6,677 nt of DNA, taken from assembly GCA_947303825.1 (NCBI GenBank), contig CAMYZK010000145.1, positions 1 to 6,677 of the forward strand, in the 5' to 3' direction. Positions 1 through 5,999 of this stretch are shown in pieces. Position 1 is the first letter of the stretch. Every line of letters starts with the position of its first letter. The notes beneath the pieces were generated by a model. It did no database searches and was not told where the DNA came from. It saw only the letters and a list, made by a program, of their open reading frames with translations. The translations under genes were made by a program, and so were the position numbers. The stretch comes from an uncultured Prevotella sp. (GTDB taxonomy: Bacteria; Bacteroidota; Bacteroidia; Bacteroidales; Bacteroidaceae).

Positions 1-1
1 C

Positions 2-499
2 GACCTGCGCTTCATGCCCGCCATCCTCAAGGGTATCATGCAGCGTATGGAGCAGGGACCGCTCACCGGTTCGTATGCCCGCGACGTGCGCGTCATCGTT
101 TACGATGGTAAGATGCACCCCGTAGACTCTAACGAGCTTTCGTTCATGCTAGCTGGACGCAACGCCTTCTCAATGGCTTTCAAAGAGGCAGGCCCGAAGG
201 TGCTGGAACCCATCTACGACCTTGAGGTACTAGTGCCCAGCGACTATATGGGCGATGTGATGAGCGACCTGCAGGGACGTCGTGCCATTATTATGGGCAT
301 GGATTCCGAGTCGGGCTATCAGAAGCTCTCGGCAAAGATTCCTCTCAAGGAACTGGCCAGCTATTCCATTGCACTTAGCTCTATTACTGGCGGTCGTGCT
401 TCGTTCCAGACCAAGTTCAGCAGCTATGAGCTTGTACCTAACGACATCCAGCAGGCTCTGATAAAGGCACATGAGGAAGAGCTAAAGGATGAGGACTAA
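2..499 (+). CDS. Elongation factor G family protein, C-terminal part (5' end outside window; probably the EF-G2 paralog)
   Basis: This is the last 165 residues of a ribosomal translocase of the EF-G family, which moves tRNAs and mRNA through the ribosome. The visible part covers the end of domain IV (about residues 1-69, with RDVRVIVYDGKMHPVDS and the AFSMAFKEA helix) and all of domain V (about 70-150, starting at EPIYDLEVLVPSDYMGDV). It ends in an acidic tail, EELKDED. The GTPase domain lies upstream, so nucleotide-binding motifs cannot be checked. Domain V departs from canonical FusA: where FusA has a RRGQIEGMEARG-like stretch, this protein has RRAIIMGMDSESGY. That suggests the second EF-G that Bacteroidetes carry outside the str operon. 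No ribosomal protein or EF-Tu gene follows, which agrees. The family call is very sure; the paralog assignment is inference. A strong hairpin terminator follows 22 nt after the stop codon. Confidence 0.93.
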   Translation, partial: DLRFMPAILKGIMQRMEQGPLTGSYARDVRVIVYDGKMHPVDSNELSFMLAGRNAFSMAFKEAGPKVLEPIYDLEVLVPSDYMGDVMSDLQGRRAIIMGMDSESGYQKLSAKIPLKELASYSIALSSITGGRASFQTKFSSYELVPNDIQQALIKAHEEELKDED

Positions 500-521
500 A
501 CAGAGACCACTCCATCACAAT

Positions 522-556
522 AATCCCAGTTTCATCTGTGTGAAACTGGGATTTTT
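522..556 (+). terminator. Intrinsic terminator after the EF-G gene, possibly bidirectional
   Basis: A perfect 13-bp inverted repeat (522-534 AATCCCAGTTTCA pairing with 541-553) encloses a 6-nt loop (TCTGTG). It ends in a T run that continues to 556. It lies 22 nt beyond the EF-G stop codon, as expected for a Rho-independent terminator. Read on the minus strand the same hairpin is followed only by TTATTG, a poorer T tract. It may therefore also stop transcription arriving from the convergent ffh-folD unit, but less efficiently. Confidence 0.88.
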
Positions 557-624
557 ACTTGTATACCCGGCATGAGATTAGTCAGTACCTACTTGTATAC
601 CTGGCATGAGATTAGTCTGTACCT
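557..624. repeat. Tandem direct repeat, two copies of a 34-bp unit
   Basis: Positions 557-590 and 591-624 are two abutting copies of a 34-bp unit beginning ACTTGTATACC and ending GTACCT. They differ at two bases only (C568/T602 and A584/T618). Each unit contains three short palindromes: GTATAC, CATG and GTAC. There is no third copy on either side. The repeat sits between the EF-G terminator and the stop codon of the small TPR gene, so it is in the 3' region of both convergent transcripts. It may be a small minisatellite or a duplicated regulatory or mRNA-end element. The sequence gives no function. Confidence 0.9.
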
Positions 625-643
625 TCTACTCTGCTGTTGAATA

Positions 644-823
644 TCAGGGGTTATACATATCCTTGCAGTAGAACGCCATGATATCGTCCAGCATCTTCTT
701 TGCTTCTACTGCAGGACTGTCAGGGTCAAGCTCGGCAGCACAGATATAATGGTTTATGGCCTCATGCCACAATCCCTTCTTCCGTGCTTCGTTCCCCAGT
801 TGATAATAATCCTCTGCTGTCAC
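644..823 (-). CDS. Small tetratricopeptide-repeat (TPR) protein, 59 aa, GTG start
   Basis: This 59-residue frame holds a single TPR, a helix-turn-helix unit that mediates protein-protein contacts. Residues 3-36 fit the TPR consensus at its key positions: Leu9 (position 7), Gly10 (8), Ala22 (20), Tyr26 (24), Ala29 (27) and Pro34 (32). A C-terminal helix follows (AVEAKKMLDDIMAFY), then the end CKDMYNP. There is no signal peptide or membrane segment, so it is probably cytoplasmic. The start must be the GTG at 823: an in-frame TAG lies two codons upstream, and the first in-frame ATG is residue 44, inside the C-terminal helix. It begins 14 nt after the folD stop codon and is probably the last gene of the ffh-terB-folD unit. 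From memory, short TPR proteins with a similar tail occur in other Bacteroidales; the partner and role are unknown. Confidence 0.8.
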   Translation of the reverse strand: MTAEDYYQLGNEARKKGLWHEAINHYICAAELDPDSPAVEAKKMLDDIMAFYCKDMYNP

Positions 824-837
824 TGTCTACTGGCAAG

Positions 838-1731
838 TTACTTGTAGAATTCATTCTTTCCTGCCGAAAGGGTGTTCTTCATAAGAGAACAGATGGTCAT
901 AGGCCCCACTCCACCGGGAACAGGAGTAATGAACGAGCACTTGGGTGCCACCTCATCGTATTTCACGTCACCCGTCAATCGGAATCCGCTCTTTCGTGTA
1001 TCATCGGGAACACGAGTAGTGCCCACGTCAATTACCACTGCCCCAGGCTTTACCATGTCGGCAGTGACAAACTCCGGTTTGCCTATAGCAGCAATGATGA
1101 TGTCGGCCTGCAGGCATTCCTCCTTCAGGTTCTTGGTACGCGAGTGACAAACAGAGACTGTTGCGTCACCCCACTGCTTCTGCATCATAAGCATAGCCAT
1201 TGGTTTTCCCACAATATTCGAGCGTCCCAAGATAACACATTTCTTGCCCGACGTCTCTATGCCGTATCTTTGAAGCAATGTCATTATGCCAAGCGGAGTA
1301 GCCGACACGAAGCACGGCAGTCCAATAGCCATACGCCCTACGTTGATGGGATGGAAGCCGTCTACGTCTTTTCGTGGGTCGATAGCCTCAATGATTTTCT
1401 GCTCATCAATGTGTCTAGGCAGAGGAAGCTGCACTATGAAACCGTCAACATCGCCATTGCGATTAAGGCGGTCAACGCAGTCAAGCAATTCTTCTTCTGA
1501 GACATTGTCCTCATAGCGTATCAAGGTACTCTTGAAGCCACACTGCTCGCAAGCCAGCACTTTGTTCTTCACGTATGTCTCCGAACCTCCGTCGTGCCCT
1601 ACCAATACTGCAGCCAAATGGGGTTGCTTACCACCGTTCTCCAAGATGGCTTTCACCTCATCTGCTATTTCAGACTTGATGGCCATCGCCGATTGTTTAC
1701 CGTCGATAATGGTCATACTATTCACTAACAT
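838..1731 (-). CDS. folD: Bifunctional methylenetetrahydrofolate dehydrogenase / methenyltetrahydrofolate cyclohydrolase FolD
   Basis: FolD oxidises 5,10-methylene-THF with NADP+ to 5,10-methenyl-THF and hydrolyses that to 10-formyl-THF, supplying purine synthesis and formyl-Met-tRNA. At 297 aa it has the usual family length. Visible signatures are the catalytic Tyr53-x-x-x-Lys57 (ETYVKNK), the QLPLP motif with Gln101, [12 protein letters not shown] at 121-132 with Asp124, the nucleotide-binding loop GRSNIVGKP at 169-177, and [11 protein letters not shown] at 269-279. Using E. coli numbering, Tyr50, Lys54, Gln98 and Asp121 correspond at a constant offset of three, so the active site looks complete. 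The start may be the ATG at 1731 or the in-frame ATG at 1716, which would give the family-typical MTIIDGK beginning; the latter removes five residues. It lies 9 nt downstream of the TerB-like gene, probably in the same transcript. Confidence 0.97.
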   Translation of the reverse strand: MLVNSMTIIDGKQSAMAIKSEIADEVKAILENGGKQPHLAAVLVGHDGGSETYVKNKVLACEQCGFKSTLIRYEDNVSEEELLDCVDRLNRNGDVDGFIVQLPLPRHIDEQKIIEAIDPRKDVDGFHPINVGRMAIGLPCFVSATPLGIMTLLQRYGIETSGKKCVILGRSNIVGKPMAMLMMQKQWGDATVSVCHSRTKNLKEECLQADIIIAAIGKPEFVTADMVKPGAVVIDVGTTRVPDDTRKSGFRLTGDVKYDEVAPKCSFITPVPGGVGPMTICSLMKNTLSAGKNEFYK

Positions 1732-1740
1732 AAATGATTA

Positions 1741-2352
1741 TTATTCAATATTAAGGTCGGGCCATCCCTGCTTTGCCAGCTCAGGGTCAAGGTCTAGCAG
1801 GTCGTCAACATCCTTGCTCTTCATCCCCATATAGATAGATACGTCGTGAAGAGCTTCAAGTTCCTTGTCATCAAGGTCGTTGTCACTCTTGCTTATCATG
1901 ACAAGCATGCTGAGCAACTGGTAGCGCAAGTCAGCACTGAGGGTCTTCGACATCTGCTGTCCACAGTCGCCAATGAGCTGTATGAAAGCCATTGGCTTGG
2001 TGTTGTGAAGTTCCTCGTGCTTGGCAACGAGCTTTGCCAGCACATCCATACTCTCTTTCTCAACCTCCGGTCCGAAGTTGTTGCCCAAGAACTTGCTTAC
2101 GTATTCAATCTCAGAATCATCCACCTTGCCGTCGGCAATGATAATGTACGAAGACATTACCAGCAGAGAGAGAATGAAGCTGTGACGCTGTTCCTCACTG
2201 AGTTTCTGACGTCCGGAGAATGTTCTGCGAAACTCATCGGTAATTTGAACATTCTCGGCAGACTGACCTGTCCTGGATGTTTCAGGAGTGTCTGCAACCT
2301 TGTCGGCTTCCTTGCCGCCAAAGATACTTTTAAACCAATTTCCTTTTTCCAT
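1741..2352 (-). CDS. TerB-like (DjlA N-terminal-type) domain protein
   Basis: This 203-residue protein has the all-helical TerB fold, seen in tellurite-resistance protein TerB and in the N-terminal part of the co-chaperone DjlA. Two related acidic helix-loop motifs mark it: ADGKVDDSEIEYV at 73-85 and SKSDNDLDDKELEAL at 154-168. In this fold such paired acidic loops often bind metal. Residues 1-50 are polar and probably disordered, beginning NWFKSIFGGKEADK. The C-terminus (LLDLDPELAKQGWPDLNIE) contains no HPD motif, so it is not a complete DnaJ-type co-chaperone. No signal peptide or membrane helix is seen. It lies between ffh and folD with gaps of 18 and 9 nt, which points to co-transcription. 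Tellurite resistance should not be inferred from the name, since no other ter genes are present. The domain call is fairly sure; the role is unknown. Confidence 0.78.
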   Translation of the reverse strand: MEKGNWFKSIFGGKEADKVADTPETSRTGQSAENVQITDEFRRTFSGRQKLSEEQRHSFILSLLVMSSYIIIADGKVDDSEIEYVSKFLGNNFGPEVEKESMDVLAKLVAKHEELHNTKPMAFIQLIGDCGQQMSKTLSADLRYQLLSMLVMISKSDNDLDDKELEALHDVSIYMGMKSKDVDDLLDLDPELAKQGWPDLNIE

Positions 2353-2370
2353 GACTATTGTGTATTAATA

Positions 2371-3726
2371 TTATTGCTTAGGCATTCCACCTTTCATCTG
2401 CTTCATTGCGGCAGCCATCTGAGCCATGCGTCCACGGTCCATTCCCGTTACCATCTTCATCATCTTACGTGTCTGGTCGAACTGTTTCATCAGGCGGTTG
2501 ACGTCGTCAAGCTTGGTGCCGCTGCCACGAGCTATACGCAACTTGCGGCTCTGGTTAATAATGTCGGGGTTGGCTCTCTCTTTCGGAGTCATAGAGTTGA
2601 TGATAGCCTCGATATTCTTAAACGCATTATCGTCAATATCGACATCCTTGAGTTGCTTGCCCACACCAGGAATCATGGAGGCCAAGTCCTTTATGCTTCC
2701 CATCTTCTTTATCTGTTGTATCTGGCTCATAAAGTCGTTGAAGTCAAACTTGTTCTTCCTGATCTTCTTCTCCAACTCCTTGGCCTGCTTCTCGTCAAAC
2801 TGCATCTGTGCCCGCTCAACAAGGCTCACCACGTCGCCCATGCCGAGAATACGGTCGGCCATACGCTCGGGATGGAACACATCAATGGCATCCATCTTTT
2901 CACCAGTACCGACAAACTTGATGGGTTTGGTAACAACAGTACGTATAGAGAGGGCAGCACCGCCACGGGTGTCACCATCTAGCTTGGTGAGCACAACACC
3001 GTCAAAGTCCAAACGGTCGTTAAACTCCTTGGCAGTGTTGACGGCATCCTGTCCCGTCATGGAGTCAACAACAAACAGCGTCTCGTCGGGTTTGATGGAA
3101 TTCTTTAGGTTTGAAATCTCTTCCATCATCTGCTCGTCAATGGCAAGACGGCCTGCAGTATCCACTATGACAAGATTGTAGTCTTCTTGCTTGGCCTTGC
3201 GAATAGCATGCTGGGCAATCTCTACCACATCCTTATTGCCTTCCTCGGTGTATACATCAACACCCACGCTCTGAGCAACGACCCTGAGCTGCTCTATGGC
3301 AGCAGGACGGTAGACGTCGCATGCTACCAACAGAGGCTTCTTGTGCTGACGCTCCTTAAGCATCTTTGCCAGCTTTCCGGTAAATGTCGTCTTACCAGAG
3401 CCTTGCAATCCAGACATCAAAATCACCGAAGGCCGGTTCTCCAGATTAAGCCCCGTAGCCTTACCTCCCATCATATCGGCAAGCTCGTCGTGTACAATCT
3501 TCACCATCAGCTGACTTGGCTTGATGGCTGTGAGCACATTCATTCCCAGGGCTTTCTGCTTGACAGTGTCGGTAAACTGTTTTGCTACCTTATAGTTTAC
3601 GTCAGCGTCCAGCAGGGCACGACGCACATCCTTAAGTGTCTCAGCAACATTAATCTCGGTAATCTTACCTTCACCCTTCAGTATCTTAAAAGAGCGTTCC
3701 AGTCTTTCTGATAAATTCTCAAACAT
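2371..3726 (-). CDS. ffh: Signal recognition particle GTPase Ffh (SRP54)
   Basis: Ffh binds 4.5S RNA and the signal peptides of emerging membrane proteins, and delivers the ribosome to FtsY at the inner membrane. The 451-aa protein shows the whole family architecture: helical N domain (about 1-95), GTPase G domain (about 98-295) and methionine-rich M domain (about 300-451). The G domain has G1 GLQGSGKTT (106-114), G2 DVYRPAA (137-143), G3 DTAGR (189-193), G4 TKLD (247-250) and the closing GTGE (273-276). The M domain carries the RNA-binding signature SRKLRIARGSG (393-403) and ends in a Met/Gln/Lys-rich tail (KMMKMVTGMDRGRMAQM), typical of the flexible end. The start MFENLSERLERSF matches the family. 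It is the first gene of the minus-strand unit and has a consensus promoter just upstream. Confidence 0.98.
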   Translation of the reverse strand: MFENLSERLERSFKILKGEGKITEINVAETLKDVRRALLDADVNYKVAKQFTDTVKQKALGMNVLTAIKPSQLMVKIVHDELADMMGGKATGLNLENRPSVILMSGLQGSGKTTFTGKLAKMLKERQHKKPLLVACDVYRPAAIEQLRVVAQSVGVDVYTEEGNKDVVEIAQHAIRKAKQEDYNLVIVDTAGRLAIDEQMMEEISNLKNSIKPDETLFVVDSMTGQDAVNTAKEFNDRLDFDGVVLTKLDGDTRGGAALSIRTVVTKPIKFVGTGEKMDAIDVFHPERMADRILGMGDVVSLVERAQMQFDEKQAKELEKKIRKNKFDFNDFMSQIQQIKKMGSIKDLASMIPGVGKQLKDVDIDDNAFKNIEAIINSMTPKERANPDIINQSRKLRIARGSGTKLDDVNRLMKQFDQTRKMMKMVTGMDRGRMAQMAAAMKQMKGGMPKQ

Positions 3727-3760
3727 CTAATATAAACACTATTTACATTAATTCATCTTG

Positions 3761-3792
3761 CAAAAGTACAAATAAAAACTGATACAAGCAAA
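3761..3792 (-). promoter_or_regulatory. Bacteroidetes-type promoter for ffh and the genes after it
   Basis: On the minus strand a TTTG (3792-3789) is followed after 20 bp by TACTTTTG (3768-3761). This matches the primary sigma factor consensus of Bacteroidetes, TTTG-N19-21-TAnnTTTG, exactly. Transcription would start a few bases beyond 3761, leaving a leader of roughly 25-30 nt before the ffh ATG at 3726. No terminator-like hairpin or riboswitch is visible in that leader. Confidence 0.82.
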
Positions 3793-3840
3793 ATTTAAGT
3801 AGTGTTTTTACACCACATCTGGAAATAATTGCCAAAAATC

Positions 3841-3871
3841 TTTGTCAGAACGGAAAGTTTTAGTACTTTTG
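3841..3871 (+). promoter_or_regulatory. Bacteroidetes-type promoter for the 2-oxoacid:ferredoxin oxidoreductase operon
   Basis: TTTG at 3841-3844 is followed after 19 bp by TACTTTTG at 3864-3871, a full match to the Bacteroidetes -33/-7 consensus. The -7 octamer is identical to that of the divergent ffh promoter. The expected start of transcription, near 3877-3880, leaves a short AT-rich leader (TCAATTAATTAATATTG region) before the first ATG at 3913. Confidence 0.85.
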
Positions 3872-3912
3872 CACTTCAAAATGAAATCATTCAATTAATT
3901 AATATTGTATAT

Positions 3913-4140
3913 ATGGCAAAAATGAAAGGCGCGATAGTGGTTGACACCGCTCGCTGCAAAGGTTGCGTGCTATGCGTTGAGGCATGCCCGCATGATGTCA
4001 TAGCTCTTGCCGGAAAAGTAAACATCCACGGCTATCCATACGTGGAGGCAGTAAAGCAGGAGGATTGCGTAGGATGTGCATCTTGCGGCATTGTATGCCC
4101 TGACGGATGCATAACGGTTTATCGTAAACGTACAGAGTAG
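3913..4140 (+). CDS. korD: 2-oxoacid:ferredoxin oxidoreductase, delta subunit (2x[4Fe-4S] ferredoxin; KorD/OorD-like)
   Basis: This 75-residue ferredoxin-like subunit carries electrons from the catalytic subunits to the external acceptor. It has two complete [4Fe-4S] motifs: Cys15, 18, 21, 25 followed by Pro (CKGCVLCVEACP) and Cys52, 55, 58, 62 followed by Pro (CVGCASCGIVCP), plus an extra Cys66. The start is set at the ATG at 3913 (MAKMKGAIVVDTARC). The frame stays open back to an ATG at 3829, but that codon lies upstream of the promoter and the expected transcription start, so the longer version is unlikely. A second ATG at 3922 (MKGAIVV) is a possible alternative. It is the first gene of the operon, 2 nt before the alpha subunit. 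The family is certain; the enzyme's substrate is discussed under the alpha subunit. Confidence 0.93.
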   Translation: MAKMKGAIVVDTARCKGCVLCVEACPHDVIALAGKVNIHGYPYVEAVKQEDCVGCASCGIVCPDGCITVYRKRTE

Positions 4141-4142
4141 CT

Positions 4143-5225
4143 ATGGAAGAAAGAGAAGTTGTATTGATGAAAGGCAACGAGGCGATAGCCCACGCTGCCA
4201 TACGCTGCGGAGTAGACGGATACTTTGGCTATCCCATAACCCCACAAAGCGAAGTGATAGAGACACTTGCCGAGCTGAAGCCATGGGAAACGACAGGCAT
4301 GCAGGTGGTTCAGGCAGAGAGCGAGGTGGCCAGCATCTATATGGTGTATGGTGCTGCCGGTGCTGGCAAGCGCGCCATGACATCTTCATCAAGTCCTGGC
4401 GTGGCCCTCATGCAGGAAGGCATCACCTATCTGGCAGGAGCCGAATTGCCGGCACTCATAGTAAACGTACAGCGTGGTGGTCCCGGACTAGGAACCATCC
4501 AGCCGTCACAGGGAGACTATTTCCAGGCAACACGCGGCGGCGGCAACGGCGACTATAACGTTATTGTTCTGGCTCCCGCAAGTGTACAGGAGATGGCCGA
4601 CTTTGTTGACCTCGCCTTTGAACTGGCCTTCAAATACCGCAATCCCGCAATGATTCTTTCTGATGGCGTAATCGGCCAGATGATGGAGAAAGTGGTGCTG
4701 CCTCCATTCAAGCCACGCCGTACCGACGAAGAGGTAATTGAGCAGTGTCCCTGGGCATCTACCGGCAAGACTAGAGACAGGAAGCGCAATGTCATCACAT
4801 CGCTGGAGCTGAAACCAGAGATTATGGAGCAGCGTAACCTTGCCCTTCAGAAGAAATATGCGGAGATAAAAGAAAAAGAGGTGCGTTATGAAACTCTTGA
4901 AGTCGACGATGCAGAATATATCATCGTAGCATTTGGCTCGGCTGCCCGCATTGCAGAGAAGTCAGTAGAGCTGGCACGGCAGGAGGGCATCAAGGTAGGA
5001 CTGTTCCGTCCCATCACGCTATGGCCTTTCCCCACAAAGGAGATAGCAGCCCTTGCCAGCGGAAAGAAAGGGGTGCTTGTCGCAGAAATTAATGCAGGCC
5101 AGATGGTACAGGATGTCCGCCTGGCCATCAACGGTGCCGTACCAGTAGAGCAGTTCGGACGACTTGGAGGTATTGTTCCTGATCCGGAAGAAATAGTGAA
5201 TGCATTGAAAACCAAACTGATGTAA
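4143..5225 (+). CDS. korA: 2-oxoacid:ferredoxin oxidoreductase, alpha subunit (KorA; type often named VorB)
   Basis: The alpha subunit of a CoA-acylating, ferredoxin-linked 2-oxoacid oxidoreductase, which supplies half of the thiamine-diphosphate site together with the beta subunit. The 360 residues fit separately encoded alpha subunits. Domain I (about 8-190) contains YPITPQSE (30-37), the cofactor-activating glutamate region QAESEVAS (57-64), TSSSSPGVALMQEG (80-93) and RGGPGLGT (111-118). A charged linker (about 190-250) leads to domain II (about 250-350), with EYIIVAFGSAARIAEKSV and GLFRPITLWPFP. Proteins of this type are often labelled 3-methyl-2-oxobutanoate dehydrogenase VorB, but the D-A-B-C gene order is that of 2-oxoglutarate oxidoreductase (OorDABC). 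I favour 2-oxoglutarate/succinyl-CoA, without proof; branched-chain 2-oxoacids are the main alternative. It lies 2 nt after korD and 6 nt before the beta gene. Confidence 0.93.
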   Translation: MEEREVVLMKGNEAIAHAAIRCGVDGYFGYPITPQSEVIETLAELKPWETTGMQVVQAESEVASIYMVYGAAGAGKRAMTSSSSPGVALMQEGITYLAGAELPALIVNVQRGGPGLGTIQPSQGDYFQATRGGGNGDYNVIVLAPASVQEMADFVDLAFELAFKYRNPAMILSDGVIGQMMEKVVLPPFKPRRTDEEVIEQCPWASTGKTRDRKRNVITSLELKPEIMEQRNLALQKKYAEIKEKEVRYETLEVDDAEYIIVAFGSAARIAEKSVELARQEGIKVGLFRPITLWPFPTKEIAALASGKKGVLVAEINAGQMVQDVRLAINGAVPVEQFGRLGGIVPDPEEIVNALKTKLM

Positions 5226-5231
5226 GAGACA

Positions 5232-5999
5232 ATGGATACAAAAGAAATCATCGCACCAGAGAACCTGGTATACAAAAAGCCTACTCTGCTCAACGATAAC
5301 AACATGCACTACTGCCCTGGATGCTCCCATGGCGTTGTTCACAAGCTCATTGCCGAAGTCATTGAAGAAATGGGGCTTGAAGAAAAGGCTGTTGGAGTAA
5401 GTCCGGTAGGCTGTGCTGTCTTTGCATACAACTATATTGACATTGACTGGCAGGAGGCTGCCCACGGACGTGCACCAGCCCTAGCTACGGGCATCAAGCG
5501 CACATGGCCCGACCGCCTGGTGTTCACCTATCAAGGCGATGGCGACCTTGCCTGTATAGGAACATGCGAGACGATACATGCGCTGAACCGTGGTGAGAAT
5601 ATTGTCATCATCTTCGTAAACAATGCCATCTACGGAATGACAGGCGGGCAGATGGCTCCTACCACCCTGTTGGGCCAGAAGACGTCTACCTGTCCCTACG
5701 GACGCGAGCCAAAGCTTCATGGCTACCCGCTCAAGATGGCCGACATTGCCGCCCAGCTGGAAGGCACATGCTACGTCACCCGACAATCGGTTGAAAGCGT
5801 GGCAAGCATACTCAAGGCGAAGAAAGCCCTGAAGAAGGCATTCCAGGCATCTATGGACGGCAAGGGTTCGAGCCTGGTGGAGTTTGTTTCTACCTGTAAC
5901 AGCGGATGGAAGCTCACCCCCTCTAAAGCAAACGAATGGATGAAGGAAAACATGTTCCCCTTCTACCCCAAAGGCGACCTTAAAGACACAACGATATGA
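5232..5999 (+). CDS. korB: 2-oxoacid:ferredoxin oxidoreductase, beta subunit (thiamine-diphosphate binding; KorB)
   Basis: The beta subunit binds the thiamine diphosphate and Mg2+ and, in this class, an iron-sulfur cluster next to the active site. The TPP motif runs from GDGDLACIG (102-110) to VNNAIYGMTGGQ (129-140). Four cysteines placed like the cluster ligands of related archaeal and bacterial 2-oxoacid oxidoreductases are present: Cys28 and Cys31 (HYCPGCSHG), Cys61 (SPVGC) and Cys222 (STCNSGW). The pattern HGRAPALATG (78-87) is also typical. At 255 aa it is slightly shorter than many homologues of 270-300 aa but has no gap in a known motif. Its stop overlaps the start of the gamma gene in an ATGA, indicating translational coupling. 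The cluster assignment is by analogy; the family call is very sure. Confidence 0.95.
   Translation: MDTKEIIAPENLVYKKPTLLNDNNMHYCPGCSHGVVHKLIAEVIEEMGLEEKAVGVSPVGCAVFAYNYIDIDWQEAAHGRAPALATGIKRTWPDRLVFTYQGDGDLACIGTCETIHALNRGENIVIIFVNNAIYGMTGGQMAPTTLLGQKTSTCPYGREPKLHGYPLKMADIAAQLEGTCYVTRQSVESVASILKAKKALKKAFQASMDGKGSSLVEFVSTCNSGWKLTPSKANEWMKENMFPFYPKGDLKDTTI

Noticed and set aside
557..624. CRISPR array or mobile-element end
   Set aside because: The two units abut without spacers, there is no cas gene, no terminal inverted repeat and no transposase or integrase in the window.
700..1500. 266-codon open frame on the plus strand, antisense to folD and the TPR gene
   Set aside because: Composition is rich in His, Ser, Cys and Arg and shows no domain. 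It lies opposite an unmistakable FolD with an intact active site, so it is a mirror of that codon pattern.
1846..2982. 378-codon open frame on the plus strand, antisense to the TerB-like gene and ffh
   Set aside because: It runs across two well-supported genes and their spacer. The Leu/His-rich translation has no recognisable motif and is typical of antisense shadow.
3881..3898. Five-codon frame ATG AAA TCA TTC AAT TAA in the operon leader
   Set aside because: It begins within a few bases of the expected transcription start, has no regulatory codon run, and has no pairing alternatives around it. Probably chance.
3829..3912. N-terminal extension of the ferredoxin subunit by 28 residues
   Set aside because: The upstream ATG at 3829 precedes the promoter elements (3841-3871), and the added residues resemble no ferredoxin, so the ATG at 3913 is preferred.
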